A DNA stretch of 64,000 nucleotides from Streptomyces spinosisporus (GCF_022698145.1 NZ_JALDAX010000019.1:62001-126000); one strand, 5' to 3'; positions 8,438 through 15,975 are shown, counted from the stretch's first letter. Notes: generated from the letters alone by a model not told the origin. A program made the numbers and translations.

Positions 8438-10155
8438 AAGAGGAAGTACCGCTGGGCCATGGGCAGTTCGGCCGCAGGCGTCGCCTCCACCAGCTCCCCG
8501 TCGATCTGCACGGCGAAGCTGTCGGGATCGACCCGCACCCGCGGCCGGGCGTCGTTCTCCTTCATGTCCACCTTGGTCACCCCGCGCGTCGACTCGATCG
8601 CGACGAACCGCTTGCCGAGCGAGAGCCGCTCGGGCAGCCCGTCCTCGATCGCCAGCGGCGCAACGAAGTTGACGGAGTTCGTGGCGGGCGCCCGCCCGAT
8701 CGCCCCGTACATGGGCCGGGGCAGCACCGGCTGCGGGGTGGGGATGGAGGCGTTGGCGTCGCCCATCTGCGCGTAGGCGATCTGCCCGCCCTTGAGGACG
8801 AGTTGGGGCTTGACGCCGAAGAACGCCGGTTCCCACAGCACGAGGTCGGCGAGCTTGCCCGTCTCAACCGATCCGATCTCCTGGGCGAGTCCCTGTGCGA
8901 GCGCGGGGTTGATCGTGTACTTGGCGACGTAGCGCCGCACCCGCCGGTTGTCCGCCCGCCCGTCGCCCGGCAGCGCGCCCCTGCGCCGCTTCATCACATG
9001 GGCCGTCTGCCAGGTGCGCAGCACGACCTCGCCGACCCGGCCCATGGCCTGCGAGTCGGAGGAGATGATCGAGATGGCGCCCAGGTCGTGCAGGATGTCC
9101 TCCGCGCCGATGGTGGACGGCCGGATCCGCGACTCGGCGAAGGCCAGGTCCTCCGGCACGGCGGGGTTGAGGTGGTGGCACACCATCAGCATGTCGAGGT
9201 GTTCCTCGGCGGTGTTGACGGTGAACGGCCGGGTCGGGTTGGTCGAGCTCGGCAGCACGTGCGGCTCGCTGACGACGGTCATGATGTCCGGCGCGTGCCC
9301 GCCGCCCGCGCCCTCGGTGTGGTAGGCGTGGATGCCGCGTCCGGCGATCGCGGCGAGGGTGTCGCCGACGAACCCGGCCTCGTTCAACGTGTCCGTGTGG
9401 ATGGCCACTTGGATGCCTGTCTGATCCGCCACGGTCAGCGACGCGTCGATGACCGCTGGCGTCGAGCCCCAGTCCTCGTGCAGCTTCAGGCCCAGGGCGC
9501 CGCCGCGGATCTGCGACAGCATCGCCTCGTGCGACACGGTGTTGCCCTTGCCTAGGAGGCCGATGTTGAGCGGGTACTGCTCCATCGCCTCCAGCATCCG
9601 CGCGAGGTGCCACGGTCCGGGCGTGACCGTGGTCGCCTTGGAGCCCTCCGCCGGTCCGGTGCCGCCGCCCACCAGTGTGGTGATGCCCGCGGACAGCGCC
9701 TCGTCGGCGATCTGCGGGCAGATGAAGTGGACGTGCGCGTCGATGGCCCCGGCGGTCAGGATCCGGCCGTTGCCGGCGATGACCTCGGTCTCGGGGCCGA
9801 TCACCAGGTCGGGGTGCACGCCGTCCATGGTGTCGGGGTTGCCCGCCTTGCCGATGCCGGTGATCCGGCCGTCGCGCAGCCCTACGTCGGCCTTGACGAT
9901 CCCCCAGTGGTCGACGATCACCGCACCGGTGATGACGGTGTCCGGGGTGCCGTCCGCGCGTGTGGCGCGCGACTGGCCCATGGACTCGCGGATCACCTTG
10001 CCGCCGCCGAACACCGCCTCGTCGCCCGCGAGTCCGGGCCCGCCGCAGCGGTCCTCCTCGATCTCGATCAGCAGGTCGGTGTCGGCGAGGCGGATGCGGT
10101 CACCCGTGGTGGGGCCGAACAGGTCGGCGTACGCGGCCCGTGAGATCTCAGGCAT
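8434..10155 (-). CDS. ureC: Urease subunit alpha
   Basis: This is the catalytic subunit of the nickel enzyme that hydrolyses urea to ammonia and carbamate. All key residues I can locate are present: the His-x-His nickel ligands in DAHVHF, the carbamylated Lys in GLKLHEDWG, ligand His residues in HTDTLNEAG and YHTEGAGGGHAPD, the mobile-flap active-site segment MVCHHLNP, and the nickel-binding Asp in ISSDSQAMGR. At 573 residues it is full length. ATG 10155 was chosen because it gives the standard MPEISRAAYADLFGPT start and overlaps the ureB stop by eight bases, implying translational coupling. Confidence 0.97.
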   Translation of the reverse strand: MPEISRAAYADLFGPTTGDRIRLADTDLLIEIEEDRCGGPGLAGDEAVFGGGKVIRESMGQSRATRADGTPDTVITGAVIVDHWGIVKADVGLRDGRITGIGKAGNPDTMDGVHPDLVIGPETEVIAGNGRILTAGAIDAHVHFICPQIADEALSAGITTLVGGGTGPAEGSKATTVTPGPWHLARMLEAMEQYPLNIGLLGKGNTVSHEAMLSQIRGGALGLKLHEDWGSTPAVIDASLTVADQTGIQVAIHTDTLNEAGFVGDTLAAIAGRGIHAYHTEGAGGGHAPDIMTVVSEPHVLPSSTNPTRPFTVNTAEEHLDMLMVCHHLNPAVPEDLAFAESRIRPSTIGAEDILHDLGAISIISSDSQAMGRVGEVVLRTWQTAHVMKRRRGALPGDGRADNRRVRRYVAKYTINPALAQGLAQEIGSVETGKLADLVLWEPAFFGVKPQLVLKGGQIAYAQMGDANASIPTPQPVLPRPMYGAIGRAPATNSVNFVAPLAIEDGLPERLSLGKRFVAIESTRGVTKVDMKENDARPRVRVDPDSFAVQIDGELVEATPAAELPMAQRYFLF

Positions 10156-10459
10156 CGAGGGCACCTCCGGTCTCCCCGCGCAGCCCGTGCACCACGCGTG
10201 CGCCGACGATCGGGACGAGCGCCACCTCGACGGGGATGCCGGGCTCGAAGCGCACGGCCGTACCGGCAGGGATGTCGAGGCGCTTGCCGCGCGCGGCGGC
10301 ACGGTCGAAGTCCAGCCCGGGGTTGGCCTCGGCGAAGTGGTAGTGGGAGCCGACCTGGACGGGCCGGTCGGCGGCGTTGAGGACGGTCAGCCGGGTGACC
10401 TCGCGGCCCTCGTTGTATGCGACGGGCTCGTCCGCGAACAGGATCTCGCCGGGAATCAT
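10148..10459 (-). CDS. ureB: Urease subunit beta
   Basis: Small structural subunit of urease, 103 residues. The conserved start MIPGEI, the VGSHYHF segment and the PAGTAVRFEPG motif are all present. It overlaps ureC by eight bases and follows ureA after nine bases, so ureA-ureB-ureC are co-transcribed and probably translationally coupled. Confidence 0.96.
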   Translation of the reverse strand: MIPGEILFADEPVAYNEGREVTRLTVLNAADRPVQVGSHYHFAEANPGLDFDRAAARGKRLDIPAGTAVRFEPGIPVEVALVPIVGARVVHGLRGETGGALDA

Positions 10460-10468
10460 CGCGGCACC

Positions 10469-10771
10469 TCAGACGATCGGGTCGTGGACGGTGACGAGCT
10501 TGGTGCCGTCCGGGAAGGTCGCCTCCACCTGTACGTCGTGGATCATCTCGGGGATGCCCTCCATGACGTCGTCGCGGGTGAGCAACTTCCGCCCGGACGC
10601 CATGAGTTCGGCGACCGTACGGCCGTCACGGGCGCCTTCGAGGATGTGCGAGGTGATCAGCGCGACCGCTTCGGGGTGGTTGAGCCTCAGCCCGCGGGCG
10701 CGGCGCTTCTCGGCGACGTCGGCCGCGACATGGATCAGCAGCCTCTCCTGTTCGTGCGGGGTCAGTTGCAC
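10469..10771 (-). CDS. ureA: Urease subunit gamma
   Basis: First gene of the urease operon, a 100-residue structural subunit. The GTG at 10771 gives the canonical start (M)QLTPHEQERLL, and AGGTGGG lies just upstream. A frame extension to an ATG at 10825 adds 18 residues that do not belong to the family. Conserved GRKLLTRDDVMEGIP and FPDGTKLVTVHDPI segments are intact. The promoter should lie in the 111 bases before it, facing away from the TetR gene, whose stop is at 10883. Confidence 0.95.
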   Translation of the reverse strand: MQLTPHEQERLLIHVAADVAEKRRARGLRLNHPEAVALITSHILEGARDGRTVAELMASGRKLLTRDDVMEGIPEMIHDVQVEATFPDGTKLVTVHDPIV

Positions 10772-10882
10772 GTCCCACCTCACCGTCCTCATCCGGACCG
10801 TGCGGGGTCCGGTCGCCTCGGCCACGGGGCAAAGTCCCTGATGGCGTGGATCGGAGGCTAGTTGGACCGGGTTTCGGTCACG

Positions 10883-11521
10883 TTAACCGAGGGGTGATCG
10901 AGCGGGCTCGCCCTGGGCGCTCATCAGCCCCCGCAGTCCGTCCTCGAGGACCTCGACCGGTGCGGGGCCGAACAGGGCCTGCTGTGCGAGGAAGCCCATC
11001 GCGGCGGCCATCATCGTGCGCGCCACATGGTCCGCGTTCACGTCGGACCGCATCATTCCGGCGTCCTGGTACGCCTCGACGATGCGCCCCCAGGTCTCCT
11101 GCACGGCGCCGTAGCCCTGCTTCAGGATGGTCGCGAGCTCCTCGTTGCGCAGGACCTCCGTCCACACCTGGATGATCAGGCGCGGGAACGCGGGCCGACC
11201 GTCGACGGTCACGGAGGCCTTGGTCGCGAGGACGCGGCTGAGGACCGAGGCCACCAGGGTGTCGGGCGGCGGGGGCGGGGTGCTGCGCGCCCCTTCCTCG
11301 AAGCCCTCGTGCACCTGGTCGAGCACCTCCGCGACGATCGCGGCGATGAGTGCCTCCTTGCCGCTGAAGTAGCGGTACACGGCCCCGGCCGAGAGGTCGA
11401 CCTCCTTCAGCACGTCCTGCATGGACGTGGCGTGGAAGCCGTTGCGGGCGAAGCACACGGCGGCGCCGTCGAGGATCTGCCGGCGGCGGGCGTCGAGGTG
11501 TTCCTGGGATACGCGGGCCAT
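10883..11521 (-). CDS. TetR-family transcriptional repressor
   Basis: A 212-residue regulator. The N-terminal helix-turn-helix is clear (RRRQILDGAAVCFARNGFHATSMQDV, then LSAGAVYRYFSGKEAL, about residues 10-55), followed by an all-helical ligand domain. It is divergent from the membrane protein gene at 11660. The intergenic DNA holds two similar dyad sites, so it probably represses itself and its neighbour. The ligand is unknown. ATG 11521 lies immediately before the HTH. A larger open frame upstream crosses the operator region and is not credible. Confidence 0.9.
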   Translation of the reverse strand: MARVSQEHLDARRRQILDGAAVCFARNGFHATSMQDVLKEVDLSAGAVYRYFSGKEALIAAIVAEVLDQVHEGFEEGARSTPPPPPDTLVASVLSRVLATKASVTVDGRPAFPRLIIQVWTEVLRNEELATILKQGYGAVQETWGRIVEAYQDAGMMRSDVNADHVARTMMAAAMGFLAQQALFGPAPVEVLEDGLRGLMSAQGEPARSPLG

Positions 11522-11533
11522 GGTCCCCAAGCT

Positions 11534-11552
11534 AAAACGAACATTCCTTCTT
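11534..11552. promoter_or_regulatory. TetR operator-like site 1
   Basis: AAAACGAACATTCCTTCTT lies just upstream of the TetR start. It shares the CGAA-N6-TTCTT layout with site 2, 57 bases away, and forms an imperfect dyad (GAA against TTC). Confidence 0.6.
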
Positions 11553-11590
11553 GACAAGGCCCCGGATCCGCAGGACGGTGGTGGCATCAC

Positions 11591-11614
11591 AAAAACGAAC
11601 GATCCTTCTTTTTG
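11591..11614. promoter_or_regulatory. TetR operator-like site 2
   Basis: Imperfect palindrome centred on GATC at 11601-11604, with arms AAAACGAAC and CTTCTTTTT. Seven or more positions per arm are complementary. It is A/T-rich against a very G/C-rich background, and lies about 50 bases before the membrane protein start. Confidence 0.6.
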
Positions 11615-11659
11615 AGCTCCGCCACGGGAGCCGCGCCACGAGACACGAGAGAGGAACCC

Positions 11660-12673
11660 ATGTCCCCCGCATCCGCTACCCCCGCAAGGGCCCACGCCCG
11701 CCGGCTGATCGTGGTCCTGGTCCTGATCCCCGCCATCGCCGCCCTCGCCCTGTGGGCCTTCGCCTGGCCCGCCGCCCGCACCGCGCCCCGCGACCTGCCG
11801 CTCGGGGTGGCCGGACCCGCCGCCGCCACGGCACCGGTGGAGAAGCAACTAACGCAGCACAAGGGCGCGTTCGAGATCCACCACTACGCCGACGAGGCGG
11901 CCGCCCGGGGCGCCGTGGAGGACCGGACCGTATACGGCGCGGTCGTGGTGACCCCCCACGGCCCGAAGCTGCTGACCGCGTCGGCCGCGGGCCCGGTGGT
12001 GGCGCAGCTGCTCCAGCAGGCGGTGTCCGAGCAGGCTGCGGCCACCGGCACGCAGGTGCAGACCGACGATGTGGTGGCCGCTCCCGCGAACGACCCCCGC
12101 GGCGCCGCGCTGAACGCCAGTGTTCTGCCGCTCGCCCTTGCCGGGATCGCGGCGGGCTCGGTGATCACTCTGATCGGGCTGCGGGGCGTACGTGCGGTGA
12201 TCGCGCTGCTGGGGTCCGCCGCCCTGGTCGGTGCGGCCGCCGCGGGCATCACGGACAGCTGGCTCGGGGTGCTCACCGGGGACTGGTGGGCGGAGGCCGG
12301 CGTGCTCGGCCTTGCGACCCTGGCCGTGAGCGGTGCGGTCGCCGGCCTCGGGGCCCTCGTCGGCCCCGCCGGCATCGGGATCGCCTCGGGCCTGGTGATG
12401 CTGTTCGGCAACCCGTTCTCCGGCGCCCCCTCGGCCCCGCAGATGCTGCCCGAGCCGGTCGGCACGATCGGCCAGTGGCTCCCGCCGGGCGCGGGCACGA
12501 CACTGCTCCGCTCGGTCTCCTTCTTCGACGGCGCCGCCGCGACCGGCCCCGCCCTGACCCTCACCTGGTGGGCCGTCCTCGGCCTGGGCGCCGTACTCCT
12601 CGGCAACGCCCTGAAGGGCCGTCCAAAGACCGCCCACCCCACCCCCGAACGAGAACTCACCCCCGCCACCTGA
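11660..12673 (+). CDS. Multi-spanning membrane protein, YhgE/ABC-2-like
   Basis: A 337-residue integral membrane protein under the divergent TetR regulator. One N-terminal hydrophobic helix (RLIVVLVLIPAIAALALW) is followed by an extracytoplasmic region of about 125 residues, then about five further hydrophobic segments (residues about 155-325). This resembles the Pip/YhgE and ABC-2 permease families. No ATPase is adjacent. The pairing with a TetR gene suggests efflux or envelope stress, but substrate is unknown. ATG 11660 follows GAGAGAGGAAC. An upstream in-frame ATG at 11612 would overlap operator site 2. Confidence 0.75.
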   Translation: MSPASATPARAHARRLIVVLVLIPAIAALALWAFAWPAARTAPRDLPLGVAGPAAATAPVEKQLTQHKGAFEIHHYADEAAARGAVEDRTVYGAVVVTPHGPKLLTASAAGPVVAQLLQQAVSEQAAATGTQVQTDDVVAAPANDPRGAALNASVLPLALAGIAAGSVITLIGLRGVRAVIALLGSAALVGAAAAGITDSWLGVLTGDWWAEAGVLGLATLAVSGAVAGLGALVGPAGIGIASGLVMLFGNPFSGAPSAPQMLPEPVGTIGQWLPPGAGTTLLRSVSFFDGAAATGPALTLTWWAVLGLGAVLLGNALKGRPKTAHPTPERELTPAT

Positions 12674-12691
12674 CCACCCCCACCCCAAGCC

Positions 12692-12731
12692 GACCGTGCA
12701 TCCCCGCTGTAGCGGACGGGGGTGCACGGTC
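12692..12731 (+). terminator. Hairpin terminator
   Basis: Nine-base arms GACCGTGCA and TGCACGGTC, with an inner CCCCGCT/AGCGGACGGGG pairing, follow the membrane protein stop by 18 bases. Confidence 0.7.
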
Positions 12732-12779
12732 CTGCGTCACCGCAGAACACCTCACCCCGACCCCGCAGCTGACGCCCCC

Positions 12780-13475
12780 CTGAAGGCCAACCACCCGCCG
12801 CGCGCCCCGGAGGGCCCGCCCCGGCACACCTCAGGACACGCCCTCCCCCACGCCACAAAGCCGACCAGCCCCAGGACCAGCCGACAGCCGAGAAGGTCGG
12901 TCACGCGCCCCGGACGCCACACAGGAGCCCACGGCACAGACACCCGCCCGCCCCCCGATGACATCGCAGGCCCACCCGCCCAGGCACCTCAAACCAGCAC
13001 TCCCAAGACCAACCGCCCCCTGAAGGCCGTCCCCCGCCGCAGGCCCCGGAGAGGCCCAGCCCGGCGCACCTCAGGACACGCCCTCCCGCACGCCACAAGT
13101 CCGACAGCCTCAAGAACAGCCGAAAGGCCCGTCACGCGCCCCGGCCCGCCGCGCAGAAGACCACGACAGAGACGCGCGCCCCGCCCCCCGATGACGCCGC
13201 AGCGCCACCCCGCCCAGGCGCCTGAAAACCAGCGCCAGCCTGAAGGCCCGCCACCCGCCGCAGGCCCCGGAGGGGCCCAGCCCGGCGCACCTCAGGGCAC
13301 GCCCTCCCCCTACGCCACAAAGCCGACCAGCCTCAGGACCAGCCGACAGCCGAAAGACCCGTCAGGCCCCCGGACGCCACACAAGAGCCCACAGCCCAGA
13401 CGCCCGCCCCCCGACGACACCGCAGCCACCCCGCCCAGCCGCCTCAATCCAGCACCCCCGAGACCAGCCGCCTCC
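12780..13475. repeat. Three tandem copies of a 220-240 bp repeat
   Basis: Units start at about 12780, 13020 and 13240, each with TGAAGGCC. They share long near-identical blocks, including an ACACGCCCTCCC-type block, CGCCACAA, AGCCGACAGCCGA and GACGCCACACA. The spacing is 240 then 220 bases. A fourth, eroded start (CCCCGAAGACCAGCCCCCG) follows. Short open frames on both strands change frame from unit to unit, so I do not think it is coding. The whole stretch 12732-13521 has no other gene. Confidence 0.7.
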
Positions 13476-13521
13476 CCGAAGACCAGCCCCCGTCAAAGGC
13501 CCCGCCCAGGGCCCCCGCGGG

Positions 13522-13809
13522 TCAGGACGGATTCGCCCCCCGGTGCTCCGCCGCGATCCCGAAGCGTTGGCGTTCGCGCGGAGCTGAAGTGACCTCGCGG
13601 ACCGTGGAGACCGCGCTGATCACCTGGTCGTCGGTGGGCTGTTCGAGGCGGTCGAGTTCTTCGAGTCGCTGCAGGTCGGCGGCGGATACAAGGGCGACGA
13701 GAGGCTTGCCGTGGCGGGTGACGACGACGCGCTCGCTGCCGTACACCACTCGGTTGATCAGGTCGGCGAGTTCAGCCCTGGCTTGCGTCACCGGAATCTC
13801 GTAGGCCAT
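13522..13809 (-). CDS. Phd/YefM-family antitoxin without an adjacent toxin
   Basis: The 95-residue protein has the Phd/YefM N-terminal DNA-binding fold: EIPVTQARAELADLINRV, then ERVVVTRHGKPLVALVSAADL. The C-terminal half (LEELDRLEQPTDDQVISAVSTVREV) would wrap the toxin in a normal pair. No RelE, YoeB or Doc-like toxin frame follows; downstream lies the tandem repeat array. It could be an orphan that lost its toxin, or one acting on a toxin elsewhere. A TGTACA-containing dyad 18 bases upstream supports autoregulation. It is divergent from the clpP paralogue, so both could be controlled from the same 85-base spacer. Confidence 0.87.
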   Translation of the reverse strand: MAYEIPVTQARAELADLINRVVYGSERVVVTRHGKPLVALVSAADLQRLEELDRLEQPTDDQVISAVSTVREVTSAPRERQRFGIAAEHRGANPS

Positions 13810-13826
13810 ACCCCCATCATAACGTC

Positions 13827-13843
13827 ATGTACGTCCTGTACAT
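13827..13843. promoter_or_regulatory. YefM-type operator (TGTACA dyad)
   Basis: ATGTACGTCCTGTACAT is a perfect inverted repeat (ATGTAC/GTACAT) with a five-base spacer. TGTACA is the core recognised by YefM in the characterised yefM-yoeB operator. It sits between the antitoxin gene and the clpP paralogue, so repression could affect both. Confidence 0.65.
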
Positions 13844-13894
13844 TTTTTACAGAGACAGCTCCGCGAGAGACCGCTCTGCGTGAAGGGGTGCGCC

Positions 13895-14530
13895 ATGACC
13901 CGACCGTCCGCCCGCTACGTCCTGCCCGAGTTCACCGAACGCACCAGCTTCGGGAACAAGACGATGGATCCGTACTCGAAGCTGCTGGAGGAGCGCATCG
14001 TCTTCCTCGGCACACAGATCGACGACACGTCGGCCAACGACGTGATGGCGCAGTTCATGCACCTCGAGTACCAGGACCCGGACCGCGACATCTCGCTCTA
14101 CATCAACTCCCCCGGCGGCTCCCTCACGGCCATGTCCGCGATCTACGACACCATGCAGTACGTCGGCTGCGACGTGGAGACGATCTGCATGGGACAGGCC
14201 GGCGCGTCGGCCGCCGTACTGCTGGCCGCCGGCACCCCGGGCAAGCGGCTCGCGCTCCCGGGCGCACGTGTGCTGATCCATCAGCCCGCGCTGTACGAGC
14301 CGGTCGAGGGCCAGGCCAGCGATCTGGCCATCCAGGCCGACGAGTTGACCCGGCAGCGCACCCGCCTCGAGGAGATGCTGGTCCGGCACACGGGCCGCAC
14401 CCACGAGCAGGTGAGCGCCGACATCGAGCGCGACCACATCCTGGACGCCCAAGGCGCGCTGGAATACGGGCTGGTGGACCGCATCGTCAGCAACCGCAGG
14501 TCCACCCTCGCCCCGCCCACCGGGCGGTGA
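13895..14530 (+). CDS. clpP: ClpP-family protease subunit with displaced catalytic serine
   Basis: A 211-residue ClpP paralogue, the barrel subunit that normally degrades proteins with ClpX or ClpC. The fold signatures are intact: NKTMDPYSKLLEERIVFLG, LYINSPGGS, LPGARVLIHQP, GQASD and LEYGLVDRIV. The nucleophile segment reads MGQAGASAAVLLAAG, whereas active ClpPs have MGQAASxxAxLLAAG. With no gap, the catalytic Ser position (residue 104) is Ala, and a Ser occupies 105. His129 and Asp180 of the triad are conserved, and residue 104 to His129 is the usual 25-residue distance. The subunit may be inactive, regulatory or altered. ATG 13895 is preferred because GAAGGGG lies seven bases upstream. It is co-directional with a small gene eight bases on, and there is no clp ATPase or second clpP beside it. 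Confidence 0.9.
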   Translation: MTRPSARYVLPEFTERTSFGNKTMDPYSKLLEERIVFLGTQIDDTSANDVMAQFMHLEYQDPDRDISLYINSPGGSLTAMSAIYDTMQYVGCDVETICMGQAGASAAVLLAAGTPGKRLALPGARVLIHQPALYEPVEGQASDLAIQADELTRQRTRLEEMLVRHTGRTHEQVSADIERDHILDAQGALEYGLVDRIVSNRRSTLAPPTGR

Positions 14531-14537
14531 GCGGCCG

Positions 14538-14846
14538 GTGCTGCCACCCGAACTCCCCCCGCTGCCCGCCCTCACGCGCGCCGAGGGCGAGTTGATCGAC
14601 TGTTACCTCGACGTGGTCGACCTGCTCGGCCGGATCAACCCGGCGCATCACGGCGACACCTACCGCGGACTGCGCGCCGCCCAGGCGCTGGTGGGCAAGG
14701 CGGCGGAGCTGCGCGACGCGCTGGCCACGATGCACCAGCGCGGCGAGACCGAACTGCACGCGCAGACCTTGCGGCGGGCGCTGCGGGTCCTGGACGGCGA
14801 CCGGCGCACCGCCAGGGTCACCGTGCCGCCGCAGTCCGACAGTTGA
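14538..14846 (+). CDS. Small conserved-looking protein downstream of clpP
   Basis: A 102-residue acidic-to-neutral helical protein of unknown function. The sequence is rich in Leu/Ala/Arg (LTRAEGELIDCYLDVVDLLGRIN, then AAQALVGKAAELRDALATM) and has no signal peptide or membrane segment. The GTG start lies seven bases after the clpP stop, so the two are probably co-transcribed and may work together. I do not recognise a family. Confidence 0.7.
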   Translation: MLPPELPPLPALTRAEGELIDCYLDVVDLLGRINPAHHGDTYRGLRAAQALVGKAAELRDALATMHQRGETELHAQTLRRALRVLDGDRRTARVTVPPQSDS

Positions 14847-15187
14847 CGCACGTGCACATGGTCCGGACACCTCGCCGCGGCGGCGAAGCGTCCGGACCCG
14901 GGCTCAAACGGACCAAATGACGTACCGCCTTTTGGCGTAGACACGGCTCCTTTTTTCCGGCGGTTCTGGTTGCGCAACACGCGTGGACCGCGGCCGGAAT
15001 GAGGTGTTCCGCTGCTGGTCCGGGGCTCGTCGGGACCCTCAACGCCCGTTCGAACGCAGGGGTGTCCACCCGAACGGGTGAGTGGTGAGTAACAACACAA
15101 ACCCCCGTTTCCATTGGGATTTTCGGACTTCGGTAGGTGAAGATCCCTGTCTGACGACAAGCCCCCGCCACAGCGGCGGGGCGGTCC
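14847..15187. other. Intergenic spacer before the riboswitch
   Basis: About 340 bases with no gene. A weak hairpin (CGCC-TTTT-GGCG, near 14926-14938) followed by a T-run at 14951-14956 could end the clpP transcript. Two perfect short palindromes, CGTTCGAACG at 15048-15057 and CACCCGAACGGGTG at 15067-15080, lie upstream of an A/T-richer stretch (15085-15135) that probably holds the promoter of the riboswitch transcript. Confidence 0.45.
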
Positions 15188-15384
15188 GGGCGGACGCCGA
15201 GTCCTGCCGCCGCCCGGATGACCGGTCGACAGGAGTGGATCGGCAGGAGTGGAGGACCCAGGCACGACGGGTCGCCGGGACGGTCACGCCATGACCGCAT
15301 CGAGCAGCCCTTGGGGTGAAGCCGCAGCAGCGGCCGGGCAACTTCGCCAGCCCGAATCCGACAGGTCATCCTTCACAGGCGGCT
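15188..15384 (+). promoter_or_regulatory. c-di-AMP riboswitch (ydaO/yuaA class)
   Basis: The leader of the NlpC/P60 gene carries blocks that match the ydaO/yuaA aptamer: CGCCGAGTCCTG at about 15195, TTGGGGTGAAGCCGC at 15311-15325, and AGCCCGAATCCGACAGGTCA at 15349-15368, followed by an AGGCGGCTGACG closing segment. These correspond in order to the CGCUNAAUC, UUGGGGUGAAUCC and AGCCCGAAUCCGUCAGCUA blocks of the Bacillus element. In actinomycetes this class sits in front of cell-wall hydrolase genes, where high c-di-AMP shuts off expression. The gene start is only about 16 bases past the element. Confidence 0.85.
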
Positions 15385-15399
15385 GACGAAGGGTTGCGC

Positions 15400-15873
15400 A
15401 TGACTGCGCTCAATCGTGTCCCGTCGCTGATGGCCCGGGCCGGTACGGCCTCGGCGCTGACCATCGCCGCAGTGGGCGGCTCCATCGTGGTCCCGGGTGT
15501 CGCATCGGACGCCGCGGCTGCCACGCCGGCGACCAAGGCACTCAAGATCGCGGCCTCCAAGAAGGGTTCCCCGTACAAATGGGGCGCCACGGGGCCGCGC
15601 AGGTTCGACTGCTCCGGGCTCACGCTGTACTCGTTCAAGAAGGCGGGCAAGAAGCTGCCCCGTACGGCGGCCCAGCAGTACAACAGGAGTCACCACATCT
15701 CCGCGAAGAGCCGCAAGGCCGGAGACCTCGTGTTCTTCCACTCGGGCTCCAGCGTCTACCACGTGGGCATCTACGCCGGGAAGGGGAAGATCTGGCACGC
15801 CCCCAAGACCGGGGACGTCGTCAAGTTGCAGAAGATCTGGACCAAGAGCGTCTGGTACGGCCGGGTCAGCTGA
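15400..15873 (+). CDS. Secreted NlpC/P60 cell-wall endopeptidase
   Basis: A 157-residue exported peptidoglycan hydrolase expected to cleave stem peptides in the wall. The N-terminus is a signal peptide (about 45 residues: RAGTASALTIAAVGGSIVV, ending AAAA). The NlpC/P60 domain follows, with the catalytic Cys in RRFDCSGLTLYSF, the His in VYHVGIYAGKGKIWHAP, and a KWGATGP lead-in. ATG 15400 follows GAAGGG at six bases. It lies directly behind a c-di-AMP riboswitch, linking wall remodelling to osmotic or potassium status. A strong hairpin at 15878-15919 follows the stop. Confidence 0.93.
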   Translation: MTALNRVPSLMARAGTASALTIAAVGGSIVVPGVASDAAAATPATKALKIAASKKGSPYKWGATGPRRFDCSGLTLYSFKKAGKKLPRTAAQQYNRSHHISAKSRKAGDLVFFHSGSSVYHVGIYAGKGKIWHAPKTGDVVKLQKIWTKSVWYGRVS

Positions 15874-15877
15874 CTCT

Positions 15878-15970
15878 CCCGCGGGGCGACCGCCGCCTGA
15901 CAGGCCGTCGCCCCGCGGGCCCCGGCCCGGCGCGCCCCGCCCCTGGACCCGGTGCGGCGCGCCCTTTTTT
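15878..15970 (+). terminator. Terminator of the NlpC/P60 transcript
   Basis: A 13-base stem (CCCGCGGGGCGAC against GTCGCCCCGCGGG, 15878-15919) begins just after the stop codon. A second GCGCGCC-containing repeat ends in a run of six T at 15965-15970. Confidence 0.75.
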
Positions 15971-15975
15971 CGTGC

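Noticed and set aside
12780..13475. Possible CRISPR or insertion-sequence remnant
   Set aside because: Units are 220-240 bases, with no spacers, terminal inverted repeats or transposase.
12732..13521. Small open frames within the tandem repeats, some Cys/Trp-rich
   Set aside because: Frame differs from copy to copy and no start has a ribosome site. I judge them non-coding.
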